From assembly GCA_018240685.1 (NCBI GenBank), contig JAFEFG010000030.1:1-45777 (forward strand): 45,777 nucleotides of DNA. The letters run 5' to 3'. Position 1 is the first letter of the stretch; each line of letters starts with the position of its first letter. This document shows, piece by piece, positions 8,123-15,980 of this stretch. The notes beneath the pieces were generated by a model, which saw nothing but the letters and a program-made list of their open reading frames with translations, did no database searches and had not been told where the DNA came from. The translations under genes and the position numbers were made by a program. The DNA comes from Pseudomonadota bacterium (lineage in GTDB: Bacteria > Pseudomonadota > Alphaproteobacteria > Reyranellales > Reyranellaceae).

Positions 8123-8647
8123 ATGCTTGTTACCCTGCCGTACGAGATGCCGGAGCTCGTCACCCGCGCGCCGTTCGACCTGCACCGCTCGACCGTGCTG
8201 CCCGACTGGGTCGACTGGAACGGCCACATGAACGTCGCCTTCTATGTGAGGGCGTTCGACCAGGCCTCCGGCGCCTTCATGCGCAACATGGGGCTGGGCC
8301 GGAACTACGTCGACAACAAGCTCGGCATGACCTTCGTGCTCGAAACGCACGTCACCTACGATCGCGAGATGAAGGGCGGCGCGCCCATGCGCTTCACGAC
8401 CCAGCTCCTCGACCGCGATGCCAAGAGGGTCCATCTCTTCCACGAGATGCACCATGCCGAACAGGACTACCTCGCCGCGACCAACGAGGTGATCGTCATG
8501 AACATCGACTATGCCACGCGCCGCTCGGCGCCCTGGCCGATGCAGGCGGCGGAACGCCTCGAGGCGATCTGGACCGAGCACAGGATGCTGCCGCCGCCCG
8601 CCAAGGCGGGGCGGGTCATGGGGCTCGGGAAGAAGAAGTCGCAGTAG
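8123..8647 (+). CDS. Hot-dog thioesterase, second of a tandem pair
   Basis: 174 residues, starting 5 bases after the stop of the upstream paralogue, so the two are co-transcribed. It carries DWVDWNGHMNVAFY (about 31-44) and shares most of its length with its neighbour, including the end PAKAGRVMGLGKKK against PAQAGRIIGIKRK. The pair looks like a local duplication that has diverged, perhaps giving two chain-length specificities or a heteromeric hot-dog assembly. Catalysis of acyl-CoA hydrolysis is inferred from the fold. Confidence 0.85.
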   Translation: MLVTLPYEMPELVTRAPFDLHRSTVLPDWVDWNGHMNVAFYVRAFDQASGAFMRNMGLGRNYVDNKLGMTFVLETHVTYDREMKGGAPMRFTTQLLDRDAKRVHLFHEMHHAEQDYLAATNEVIVMNIDYATRRSAPWPMQAAERLEAIWTEHRMLPPPAKAGRVMGLGKKKSQ

Positions 8648-8651
8648 TCGG

Positions 8652-8687
8652 GCCGGGAAAAGGCCGCCGGAACGGCGTGTTCCCGGC
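8652..8687. terminator. Hairpin between convergent thioesterase and GNAT genes
   Basis: The arms GCCGGGAA (8652-8659) and TTCCCGGC (8680-8687) pair perfectly, and an inner GCCG/CGGC stem (8663-8666/8673-8676) can extend the structure. It sits between two converging stops and can fold on either strand. The run of A after the left arm gives U residues on the minus transcript. Confidence 0.5.
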
Positions 8688-9172
8688 TACGATCCCGCCG
8701 CCAGCTTCCGAAGCGCCTCGCCGGCCAGGCGGTAGGGCAGCCACGTCTTGATCCACTTGAAGCCCACCTTCTCGTAGAAGCCGCGGGCCGGATTCCAGTC
8801 GAGCACGTTGAGGTCGATACGGCGGTAGCCCTTGGCGACGCACTCCCTGGCCAGCCCCACCATGAGCGCACGGGCGACCCCGCCGCGGCGCTCCTCGGGG
8901 ACGACCCAGATATCCTCGATGAAGATGCCGCGCGCAGCGGTCCAGACCGAATAGTTGAAGGTATAGAGCGCGAATCCGACCGGCCTGCCGTCGCGTTCGG
9001 CGATCAGGGCCGCAAACTGCGGGTCCTCGCCGAAGCCGTCGCGCGCCAGCGTCTGCGGCGTCGAGGTGACGGCATCGGGTTCGTCCTCGTAGGTCGCGAG
9101 ATCGACCGAGAAGCGGTGCAGCAGCTCGACATCGTCCACCGTGGCCGCCCGCACCACGATGTCAGACGCCAA
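8687..9172 (-). CDS. GNAT-family N-acetyltransferase
   Basis: About 161 residues. The acetyl-CoA loop VVPEERRGGVARALM (about 90-104) and the motif-B end WNPARGFYEKVGF are typical of single-domain GNAT enzymes such as diamine or amino-acid acetyltransferases; the acceptor substrate is unknown. No ATG is available near the conserved start. TTG 9172 overlaps the stop of the upstream SDR gene (TTGGCGTCTGA), and GTG at 9157 or 9154 are alternatives. A longer frame from 9223 would lie inside the SDR gene and looks unrelated. Overlap implies translational coupling. Confidence 0.8.
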   Translation of the reverse strand: MASDIVVRAATVDDVELLHRFSVDLATYEDEPDAVTSTPQTLARDGFGEDPQFAALIAERDGRPVGFALYTFNYSVWTAARGIFIEDIWVVPEERRGGVARALMVGLARECVAKGYRRIDLNVLDWNPARGFYEKVGFKWIKTWLPYRLAGEALRKLAAGS

Positions 9173-9926
9173 GATAGCCCCCGTCGACCGGCAGGACGGC
9201 GCCCGTGATGTAGCTCGCGGCATCCGAGCACAGGAACACGACCGGACCCACCAGCTCCTCGGGTTCGCCGACGCGCTTCATCGGCACATGGGCGAGGAAG
9301 GCCTCCAGTTTCTTCGGATCGGTGCGCGTGGCTTCGGTCATCGCGGTGGCGATGATGCCCGGGGCCAGGGCGTTCACACGCACGCCGTCGGGAGCCAGCT
9401 CGGACGCCAGCGCCCGGGTGAACTGGGCGACGGCGCCCTTCGACACCGGATAGGCGCCGCTGCCGGCCGGCGCGATGAAGGAGTTGATCGAGGCGATGTT
9501 CACGATCGCGCCGCGCGTGTGCTTGAGCTGGTCGACGAAGGCCATGGTGACGTTGAAGGGCCCCTGCACGTTCACCGCCATGGTCTTGTCCCAGCGTTCG
9601 CGCCCGTCCGGCGCCACGAGGTTGCCGCGCAGGAAGACGCCGGCATTGTTGACCAGGATCCGGATCGGACCGACCAGCAGCGAGACGTCCTGGGCGAGCT
9701 TGCGGCAGCCCTCCTCGTCGGTCACGTCGAGCGCGAAGCCGCGCGCCTTGCCGCCCTCGCCCACGATCGAGTCGGCGATGGCGCGGGCAGCATCGCGGTC
9801 AACATCCGTGACGATGACCTCGGCGCCTGCCGCTGCCAGGCCGCGTGCGATCGCAGCACCATTGCCACGGCCCGCGCCCGTCACCAGCGCCAGGCGGCCC
9901 GCCAGGATGTCCTTTCCACCAGTCAT
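9162..9926 (-). CDS. SDR-family NAD(P)-dependent oxidoreductase (3-oxoacyl-ACP reductase / gluconate 5-dehydrogenase type)
   Basis: 254 residues from ATG 9926, which overlaps the stop of the upstream MBL-fold gene as ATGA. It is a classical SDR: TGAGRGNG (16-23, with Asn where Ile is usual), NNAG (93-96), a catalytic serine in NIASINS (143-149), and YPVSK (Tyr159, Lys163). The C-terminus GAVLPVDGGYLGV is typical of the FabG-like group. The product and substrate are not identifiable. It sits in the three-gene operon MBL-SDR-GNAT. Confidence 0.87.
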   Translation of the reverse strand: MTGGKDILAGRLALVTGAGRGNGAAIARGLAAAGAEVIVTDVDRDAARAIADSIVGEGGKARGFALDVTDEEGCRKLAQDVSLLVGPIRILVNNAGVFLRGNLVAPDGRERWDKTMAVNVQGPFNVTMAFVDQLKHTRGAIVNIASINSFIAPAGSGAYPVSKGAVAQFTRALASELAPDGVRVNALAPGIIATAMTEATRTDPKKLEAFLAHVPMKRVGEPEELVGPVVFLCSDAASYITGAVLPVDGGYLGV

Positions 9927-10879
9927 GTCTGCGGCTCCAGCATGGACCATATCTCAAGATCGCGCTCGACCGTCCAGATACGCGGATGATCCAGCCCCTT
10001 GGCCTCATCGTAGGCCCGCGCGACGTTGAAAGGGAGGCAGTGGTCGAAGAGCACCCATTTGCCGTAGCGCGGCTGCAGCGCGGCAATGGCCTTGTCGTAG
10101 GCTTGCTTCAGGGGCTCGCCGGCGACTGCCGCTTCCGACACGATGCGATAGAGATCCTCGACGAAGGCGCGCGTCGTGGAGATCGCCTCGCCGACCGCGT
10201 CGGAACCGACCAGCGCGTCGCCGCGCCCCGGCAGCAGCGTCTCGGCATGGAACGCCTGCAGCTTCTCCAGCGTCGCGGGCCAGTCCTTGAAATGCGCGTC
10301 GCTGCCGTCGGGCGTCGCGCCTGCCTCGACCAGGTCGCCGCCGAACAGCGTGCGCTCCTCGGGCAGCCATACGACCGTGTCGCCTTTGGTCTGTCCGCGG
10401 CCCGGATGGACGATCTCGACCTGGAGACCACCCAGCCAGACCGTCATGCGCCCGCCGAACGTGATCGTGGGCGACGTCAGGCCCGGGATCATGTCGGCGG
10501 CGCGGAAAAGACGCGGAAAGCGCTGCAGTTCCGATTTGTAGTCCTGTGCGCCGCGCTCGACGATCATCTCGCGGGTGGCTTCACTGCAGACGACGTGTTC
10601 GGCCTCGTAGGCCGAGGCGCCGAGCGTGCGGATCGCGTGGTAGCTGGAGAGCACCACGTATCTGATCGGCTTGTCCGTGACGCTGCGAACCTTCTCGATC
10701 ACCGCCTGCGCGGCCTTGGGCGTCGCCTGGGCGTCGATCACCATCACCGCATTGTCACCGACCACGATGCCGGTGTTGGGATCCCCGTCCGCCGTGAAGG
10801 CGTAGGCATGCTCCGACAGCCGGCTGAAGGTGATGCGCTTTTCCGCCAGATCCGCCTGCGAGGCGAAGGCTTTGGCCAT
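9923..10879 (-). CDS. MBL-fold protein with degenerate metal-binding motifs
   Basis: 318 residues. The alpha-beta-beta-alpha layout of metallo-beta-lactamase-fold hydrolases is visible, but most metal ligands are altered. HxHxDH reads YHAIRT (80-85), the HTxGD position reads RGQTKGD (161-167), and the usual PGHG reads PGRG (217-220). The aspartate of GGDLV (Asp182) remains. A family of such proteins with HYHAVR-type motifs exists; this copy is further degraded at two positions. It may bind a ligand without zinc hydrolysis, or use one metal. It is the first gene of the MBL-SDR-GNAT operon. Confidence 0.8.
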   Translation of the reverse strand: MAKAFASQADLAEKRITFSRLSEHAYAFTADGDPNTGIVVGDNAVMVIDAQATPKAAQAVIEKVRSVTDKPIRYVVLSSYHAIRTLGASAYEAEHVVCSEATREMIVERGAQDYKSELQRFPRLFRAADMIPGLTSPTITFGGRMTVWLGGLQVEIVHPGRGQTKGDTVVWLPEERTLFGGDLVEAGATPDGSDAHFKDWPATLEKLQAFHAETLLPGRGDALVGSDAVGEAISTTRAFVEDLYRIVSEAAVAGEPLKQAYDKAIAALQPRYGKWVLFDHCLPFNVARAYDEAKGLDHPRIWTVERDLEIWSMLEPQT

Positions 10880-10993
10880 CGACTTCTCTCTCCCTGCGCT
10901 CGTGCGCCGCCCGCGGAAACTAGGCGGCCCGCAGGCGCGAAGTCAAAGCGTCGTCGCGCATTCATTCACAGGCAGGCGCAGCCTGAGCGAAGG

Positions 10994-12010
10994 TCAGTTG
11001 TCGCCGTACTTGTGATAGCTCGCGCGATCGCCGGTTCGCACCGTCACTTCGAACGCATCGTTGTCGCGTTCCATGCGTAGCGTCACCGAGGTGCCCGCCG
11101 GCCCGATGGACCAGAGCTTGCGGTAGAAGTCGGCGACGTCGTCCAGCGGCTCACCGTCCAGCGCCTGCAGGATGTCGCCGCGCTTGAGGCCGGCCCGGTC
11201 TGCCGGGCCGCCATCGGAGATGCCGCCGATGACAAGCTGCCCCATATGCTCGACCGTATAGACGCCCAGCCACGGACGCGGCGTCGATGAGATGGTGCCC
11301 TTGGCAACCAGTTCGTCGAAGATCGGCTTGAGCCGGTTGATCGGCACGTACATGTTGCCGGGAAAGGCCGGTGCGCCCGGCCCCAGCGCTTCCTGCACCA
11401 GCAGCGAACCGATGCCGAGCAGCGTGCCGTCGAGGCCGATCAGCGCCGAGCCGCCCCAGAGCGGGTAGGCCGGCACGGTGAAGATCGCGTTATCGAGCAG
11501 ATACTCCCAGTAACCCGCGAACTCGCGCCTGCCCGCGACCTTGACCCTCAGCGCCGCCTTTTCTCCGCCGACACCGACGACATAGGCTTCGCTGCGCAGC
11601 AGCAGGTTGTCGGAATCGCCAAAGGACAGCGGCCTTACCGGCAGCGGAATGACCGTACGCACCAGGCCGAAGCCGCTCTCGTAGTCGTAGCCCACGACGC
11701 GGGCTGGCGTTTCACGCCCGTCGTTGTCCTTTATGGTGACCGTGTCGGCTTCCATGATCAGGTAGCCGATCGTCAGCACCAGGCCGTCCCGGTCGATGAC
11801 GACCCCATGCCCTTCCCGCTCCGCGCCCAGGGTCTGAGCGGATCGGCGGTCCTCGGGAATGGTCGAATGCAGGCCGACCACGGCCGGCAACGCGTCAAGC
11901 ACCTCGTCCGGGAGGTTGCTGTCGCCCCCCGGCCGCCGTGCCTCGACGCCTTCCTGATCGCCAAACCAGTGGCTCGAGCCATTCGCGGATCCGTTCAACC
12001 CTCGGGCCAT
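10994..12010 (-). CDS. HtrA/DegP-like PDZ protein without a catalytic triad (pseudoprotease)
   Basis: 338 residues from ATG 12010, with GGAGG five bases upstream. Residues 40-220 follow the S1C trypsin-like fold of HtrA (GHGVVIDRDGLVLT, then YDYESGFGLV and the strand before GGSALIG), and residues 240-330 form a PDZ domain with PADRAGLKRGDILQALDG. The catalytic His position after VLT reads IGYLI (81-85) instead of NAHV, the Asp region reads SGFGL instead of TDLAV, and only Ser178 in GGSAL persists. No signal peptide is visible, so it may be cytoplasmic. A role as a peptide-binding adaptor is inferred. It is divergent from uvrD, with 52 bases between. Confidence 0.8.
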   Translation of the reverse strand: MARGLNGSANGSSHWFGDQEGVEARRPGGDSNLPDEVLDALPAVVGLHSTIPEDRRSAQTLGAEREGHGVVIDRDGLVLTIGYLIMEADTVTIKDNDGRETPARVVGYDYESGFGLVRTVIPLPVRPLSFGDSDNLLLRSEAYVVGVGGEKAALRVKVAGRREFAGYWEYLLDNAIFTVPAYPLWGGSALIGLDGTLLGIGSLLVQEALGPGAPAFPGNMYVPINRLKPIFDELVAKGTISSTPRPWLGVYTVEHMGQLVIGGISDGGPADRAGLKRGDILQALDGEPLDDVADFYRKLWSIGPAGTSVTLRMERDNDAFEVTVRTGDRASYHKYGDN

Positions 12011-12062
12011 TTCCACCTCCGCGTCTGTTGGAAGGATAGGCGCCTGCGCCCGCGATTGCTAT

Positions 12063-14372
12063 ATGACGCTGATGGCGCCCCCCGCCGATCCGTTCGAAAT
12101 CACCGATGACCCCGTTCCGGCCCCCGAAGCGCCGGCGCGGCGCGTCGTCGCGTCGATGACGCATCTGGAGGGGTTGAACGAGGAGCAGCGCAAGGCAGTC
12201 ACGCACGACGATGGCCCGTTGCTGGTGCTGGCGGGGGCCGGAACCGGCAAGACCCGCGTCCTCACCACCCGCATCGCCCACCTTTTGATCACCGGCCGAG
12301 CCCGGCCGAGCCAGGTGCTGGCCGTCACCTTCACCAACAAGGCGGCGCGCGAGATGCTCGACCGCGTCGCCCAGCTGATCGGCGGGGCCGCCGACGGCAT
12401 GTGGCTGGGCACCTTCCATTCGGTCGGCGTGCGCATCCTGCGCCGTCATGCCGAGCTGGTGGGCCTCAAGAGCAACTTCACCATCCTCGACACCGACGAC
12501 CAGACACGGCTGATCAAGCAGCTCCTGCAGGCCGAGGGCATCGACGACAAGAAATGGCCGGCCCGCGTGCTGAGCGGCATCATCCAGCGCTGGAAGGACC
12601 GGGCGCTGACGCCGGACAAGGTCGGCGGCGAGGATGCCGGCGAGTTCGCCAATGGCAAGGCGGCGGAGATCTACCGGCAGTATCAGGCCCGGCTGGCTGA
12701 GGTGAACGCCGTCGATTTCGGTGATCTGGTCATGCTTTGCGTCACCTTGTGGCAGCAGCATCCCGACGTGCTGGAGCAATATCACCGCCGCTTCCGCCAT
12801 ATCCTGGTCGACGAGTATCAGGACACCAACGTCGCCCAGTACCTGTGGCTGCGCCTGCTGGCGCAGGGAACGCGCGACGTCTGCTGCGTCGGCGACGACG
12901 ACCAGTCGATCTACGGCTGGCGCGGCGCCGAGGTCGGCAACATCCTGCGCTTCGAGAAGGATTTCCCCGGCGCCGAGATCGTGCGGCTGGAACGGAACTA
13001 CCGCTCGACGCCGCATATCCTGGCTGCCGCCTCGCACCTGATCGCCCACAACGAGGGCCGCCTCGGCAAGACGCTGTGGACGGACATCAAGGAAGGCGAG
13101 CGCATCTCCGTGCGCGGCGTCTGGGACGGCGACGAGGAGGCCCGCTCCATCGGCGAGGAGATCGAGGCGCTGCAGCGCGACAAGCACCCGCTCAACCAGA
13201 TCGCCATCCTGGTGCGGGCCGGCTTCCAGACCCGCGAGTTCGAGGAACGCTTCATCACCATGGGCCTGCCCTACCGGGTCATCGGTGGTCCGCGTTTCTA
13301 CGAGCGGCAGGAGATCCGCGACGCACTGGCCTACTGCCGCGTCACCGTGCAGCACGACGACGACCTCGCCTTCGAGCGCATCTACAACACGCCCCGGCGC
13401 GGGCTAGGCGAATCGGCGTTGCGGACCCTGCGCCTGATCCAGCGGGCGCAGAAGGTCTCCCTGTTCGAGGCGACCCGGCGGGCGCTCGAGACCGACGAGC
13501 TGAAGGCCCGGCCGCGCAAGGCGCTGGGCGACCTGATCAGGAGCTTCGAGCGCTGGCGCGACATGCTGGACGGCATGAACCATGTCGAGGTGGTCGAGAC
13601 CATGCTCGACGAGTCCGGCTACACCGACATGCTGCGCGCCGACCGCTCGCCCGAGGCCGAGGGGCGGCTGGAGAACCTGAAGGAGCTCACCAACGCGCTG
13701 CAGGAGTTCGACAGCCTGCCGGCGTTCCTGGAGCATGTGGCGCTGCTCACCGACAATGCCGAGAAAGCCGGCGGCGACATGGTGAGCGTCATGACGCTGC
13801 ACGCGGCCAAGGGCCTGGAGTTCGACACCGTGTTCCTGCCCGGCTGGGAGGAAGGGCTGTTCCCCAACCAGCGGGCGCTCGACGACAAGGGGCTGGCCGG
13901 CCTCGAGGAGGAGCGACGGCTGGCCTATGTCGGGCTCACGCGCGCGCGCAAGCGGGCCTATGTCTCCTTCGCTGCCAATCGCCGCGTCTTCAACCAGTGG
14001 CAGGCCGCCATCCCGTCCCGCTTCCTGCGCGAGCTGCCGGGCGGCCACCTCGCCGAGAGCAGCGACGCCGGTCTCTACGCCACTTACTCAGCCGGCCACC
14101 ATGGCGGCCTGCGCGACCAGGCGAGCGGCTTCGACTACGAATCGCTTGGCGTGACGGGCATGCGGCGAAGCCGCACGCGCTGGCGCGACGAGACCTTCGA
14201 CGACCGCCGGGCCGTGGAGGGCGACAAGCCCGATCTCAGCGTCGGCCAGCGCGTCTTCCACCAGAAGTTCGGCTACGGGCGCATCATCGCCGTCGACGGC
14301 AACAAGCTCGACATCGACTTCGAGAAGGCCGGCCCCAAGAAGGTGCTCGACAGCTTCATCGAGGCGGCATGA
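12063..14372 (+). CDS. uvrD: UvrD/PcrA-type DNA helicase
   Basis: 769 residues, the usual length for superfamily 1A 3'-5' helicases. Walker A AGAGTGKT is at 57-64, Walker B DEYQDTN at 250-256, followed by VGDDDQSIYGWRGAE (motif III), the Y-rich motif IV region and motif VI in YVGLTRARKRAYV. The C-terminal VGQRVFHQKFGYGRI segment is the Tudor-like RNA-polymerase-binding region of PcrA/UvrD. It unwinds DNA in nucleotide excision and mismatch repair. A proline-rich N-terminal tail of about 30 residues precedes the helicase core. Its stop overlaps prmA as ATGA, so the two are translationally coupled. Confidence 0.96.
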   Translation: MTLMAPPADPFEITDDPVPAPEAPARRVVASMTHLEGLNEEQRKAVTHDDGPLLVLAGAGTGKTRVLTTRIAHLLITGRARPSQVLAVTFTNKAAREMLDRVAQLIGGAADGMWLGTFHSVGVRILRRHAELVGLKSNFTILDTDDQTRLIKQLLQAEGIDDKKWPARVLSGIIQRWKDRALTPDKVGGEDAGEFANGKAAEIYRQYQARLAEVNAVDFGDLVMLCVTLWQQHPDVLEQYHRRFRHILVDEYQDTNVAQYLWLRLLAQGTRDVCCVGDDDQSIYGWRGAEVGNILRFEKDFPGAEIVRLERNYRSTPHILAAASHLIAHNEGRLGKTLWTDIKEGERISVRGVWDGDEEARSIGEEIEALQRDKHPLNQIAILVRAGFQTREFEERFITMGLPYRVIGGPRFYERQEIRDALAYCRVTVQHDDDLAFERIYNTPRRGLGESALRTLRLIQRAQKVSLFEATRRALETDELKARPRKALGDLIRSFERWRDMLDGMNHVEVVETMLDESGYTDMLRADRSPEAEGRLENLKELTNALQEFDSLPAFLEHVALLTDNAEKAGGDMVSVMTLHAAKGLEFDTVFLPGWEEGLFPNQRALDDKGLAGLEEERRLAYVGLTRARKRAYVSFAANRRVFNQWQAAIPSRFLRELPGGHLAESSDAGLYATYSAGHHGGLRDQASGFDYESLGVTGMRRSRTRWRDETFDDRRAVEGDKPDLSVGQRVFHQKFGYGRIIAVDGNKLDIDFEKAGPKKVLDSFIEAA

Positions 14373-15253
14373 CGGTCTGCAAGGCATCCTTCGTCGTGCC
14401 GGCGGCGGCGCGACCTGCATGGGAGAACGCGCTCGAGGAGCGGCTGACCGAGGCCGGCTTCGTCGTGACCAGCGCCGAGATTTCCCGCGACGGTCCCTGG
14501 CGGATCGAGATCTTCGGCGAGACGCAGGACCCCGCCGTGGCCGAGGCCATCGCGGGCGGCGCCTCGGCGCTTTCCGTCGAGGTGCCCTCCTGGGCCTGGG
14601 AAGCCCTGCCCGAAAGGGACTGGGTGGCGGAGAACCAGCGCTCCTTCCGGCCCTTCGCGGTCGGACCATTCTGGGTGCATCCCTCGCACGCCAGCGACGG
14701 CATGCCCGCCGGCCTGCTGCCGCTGCGCATCGACGCCGGCCTCGCTTTCGGCACCGGAACCCATGCCACGACCCGCGGCTGCCTGGAGATGCTGGCAACC
14801 CTTGATCCGGCCGAGACCGCAAGGGCGGTCGATGTCGGCTGCGGTAGCGGCATCCTCGCCATCGCCATGGCTAAGCTCTGGCGGCGGCCCGTTCTCGGCG
14901 GCGACAACGACGCGGAGGCGGTCGAGGTGGCGCGCGAGAACGCCGAACTCAACGGCGTCGCACCGCTCTGCCGCTTCTACACCTCGGCCGGCCTGAGCGC
15001 GCCGGAACTGGCGTCGGCTCGGCCTTACGATCTCGTCGTCGCCAACATCCTGGCCGGTCCGCTGGTCGAACTGTCGGAGTCCTTCGCCGCTGCCGTCCGA
15101 TCCGGCGGGCGGGTCCTGCTGAGCGGCCTCCTGGTCGAGCAGGCGGCGCATATCCTTGACGCCTATCAGCGGCGGGACTTCGCCTTCGAGCGCCGGATCG
15201 ATCTCGAGACGGGCGGCGCCTGGTGGCGAACGCTGGTGCTGCGAAAGGCGTAG
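14369..15253 (+). CDS. prmA: Ribosomal protein L11 methyltransferase
   Basis: 294 residues starting at ATG 14369, overlapping the uvrD stop by four bases. An N-terminal substrate-recognition domain precedes a class I SAM-dependent methyltransferase domain with GTGTHATT (about 129-136), DVGCGSGILAIA (about 155-166) and VANILAGPL, the PrmA signature. It trimethylates lysines and the N-terminus of ribosomal protein L11. The frame is open far upstream inside uvrD, but that extension is only a shadow of the helicase. It is followed by a bidirectional terminator. Confidence 0.95.
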   Translation: MTVCKASFVVPAAARPAWENALEERLTEAGFVVTSAEISRDGPWRIEIFGETQDPAVAEAIAGGASALSVEVPSWAWEALPERDWVAENQRSFRPFAVGPFWVHPSHASDGMPAGLLPLRIDAGLAFGTGTHATTRGCLEMLATLDPAETARAVDVGCGSGILAIAMAKLWRRPVLGGDNDAEAVEVARENAELNGVAPLCRFYTSAGLSAPELASARPYDLVVANILAGPLVELSESFAAAVRSGGRVLLSGLLVEQAAHILDAYQRRDFAFERRIDLETGGAWWRTLVLRKA

Positions 15254-15278
15254 GCGGCCCCTCTCCCGAGGCAAAGAA

Positions 15279-15312
15279 AAAGGGCCGGCAAACGCACGCT
15301 TGCCGGCCCTTT
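15279..15312. terminator. Bidirectional intrinsic terminator between prmA and the DUF1127 gene
   Basis: The arms AAAGGGCCGGCAA (15279-15291) and TTGCCGGCCCTTT (15300-15312) pair perfectly over 13 bases around an 8-base loop. An A-run lies on the left (15276-15281) and TTT on the right, so both converging transcripts end in U-rich sequence after a GC-rich stem. Confidence 0.85.
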
Positions 15313-15343
15313 CCACTCTACGCTTACGCTACGCTACTACCGT

Positions 15344-15766
15344 TTACGCCGCGACGTGGCGCAAATTCTGGTTTGCCGCCGGGACCGGGGTGCCGAGGCC
15401 CGCAATCAGCGGGGTCTCGCCAGCAGCAGCCTCCTGGGCCGCCGCCTCGCGGACGGCGAACGGGATGTCGGCGCGGCACAGGCCGAGATCGGCCAGGTCG
15501 CGGTCGCTCATCCGGAACAGCTGGGCTTCCGCCGCCCGCAGGCGGACATCCGCCTTCACGGCGGCGACGAGCCGCTTGTACTGGGCACTCAGCCACAGGA
15601 TGCCGTTGCTCACGGCGTCTGCGACGGCCGCCGCGCGGGCGTAGCGTGCATCCGACTCGATGAGGCGACGGTCATGGGCCGAAAAACCGATCTTGGCGAG
15701 CGCGTTTCCCCCGGCCGGCGTAGTTTCGCTGCGCAGATTCTCGAACATCTGAAGCGGCTGGGTCAT
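15344..15766 (-). CDS. DUF1127 (YjiS-like) domain protein
   Basis: 140 residues from ATG 15766, with AAGGAG eight bases upstream. The middle (about 60-110) has the DUF1127 pattern: a basic helix, then LFRMSDRDLADLGLCRADIPFAVRE, close to the family consensus L-S-D-R-E-L-A-D-I-G-L-S-R-x-D-I. Family members are small alphaproteobacterial proteins; some Agrobacterium ones affect RNA turnover and phosphate or carbon metabolism. The N-terminal 55 residues are an unusual extension compared with the typical 45-100 residue proteins. The open frame continues upstream to 16375, but that part overlaps pepP. Confidence 0.82.
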   Translation of the reverse strand: MTQPLQMFENLRSETTPAGGNALAKIGFSAHDRRLIESDARYARAAAVADAVSNGILWLSAQYKRLVAAVKADVRLRAAEAQLFRMSDRDLADLGLCRADIPFAVREAAAQEAAAGETPLIAGLGTPVPAANQNLRHVAA

Positions 15767-15980
15767 GTGGAACACTCCTTGGATTGTGCGATGCGGCGAG
15801 GGATGCTGCACCTGCACAGTCGCAATATAGGTGCTTGAGTTTCCGAGATAAATCGAAGGGAGTGCCTTGCTGCTATGCAGAGTCCGCATGTGGCGAATAA
15901 TTCGGCATTTCGCAGGCGCAAAAGAATAACATTCGCTCAAATTGCGCTGGTTTTCGGTCACGCGTAGGGTCTCCTCAATC
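15767..15980. other. Divergent intergenic region, AT-richer than its surroundings
   Basis: 214 bases between the DUF1127 gene and the aminopeptidase gene. Clusters of A/T (around 15831-15855 and 15895-15945) stand out in this GC-rich window and probably hold both promoters. I could not fix -35/-10 pairs with confidence, though TATATT at about 15824-15829 on the minus strand is a candidate -10. One GANTC site (15880-15884) is present. Confidence 0.45.

Noticed and set aside
12737..14368. Frame extension upstream of prmA inside uvrD
   Set aside because: It is the +2 shadow of uvrD; PrmA similarity starts only at ATG 14369.
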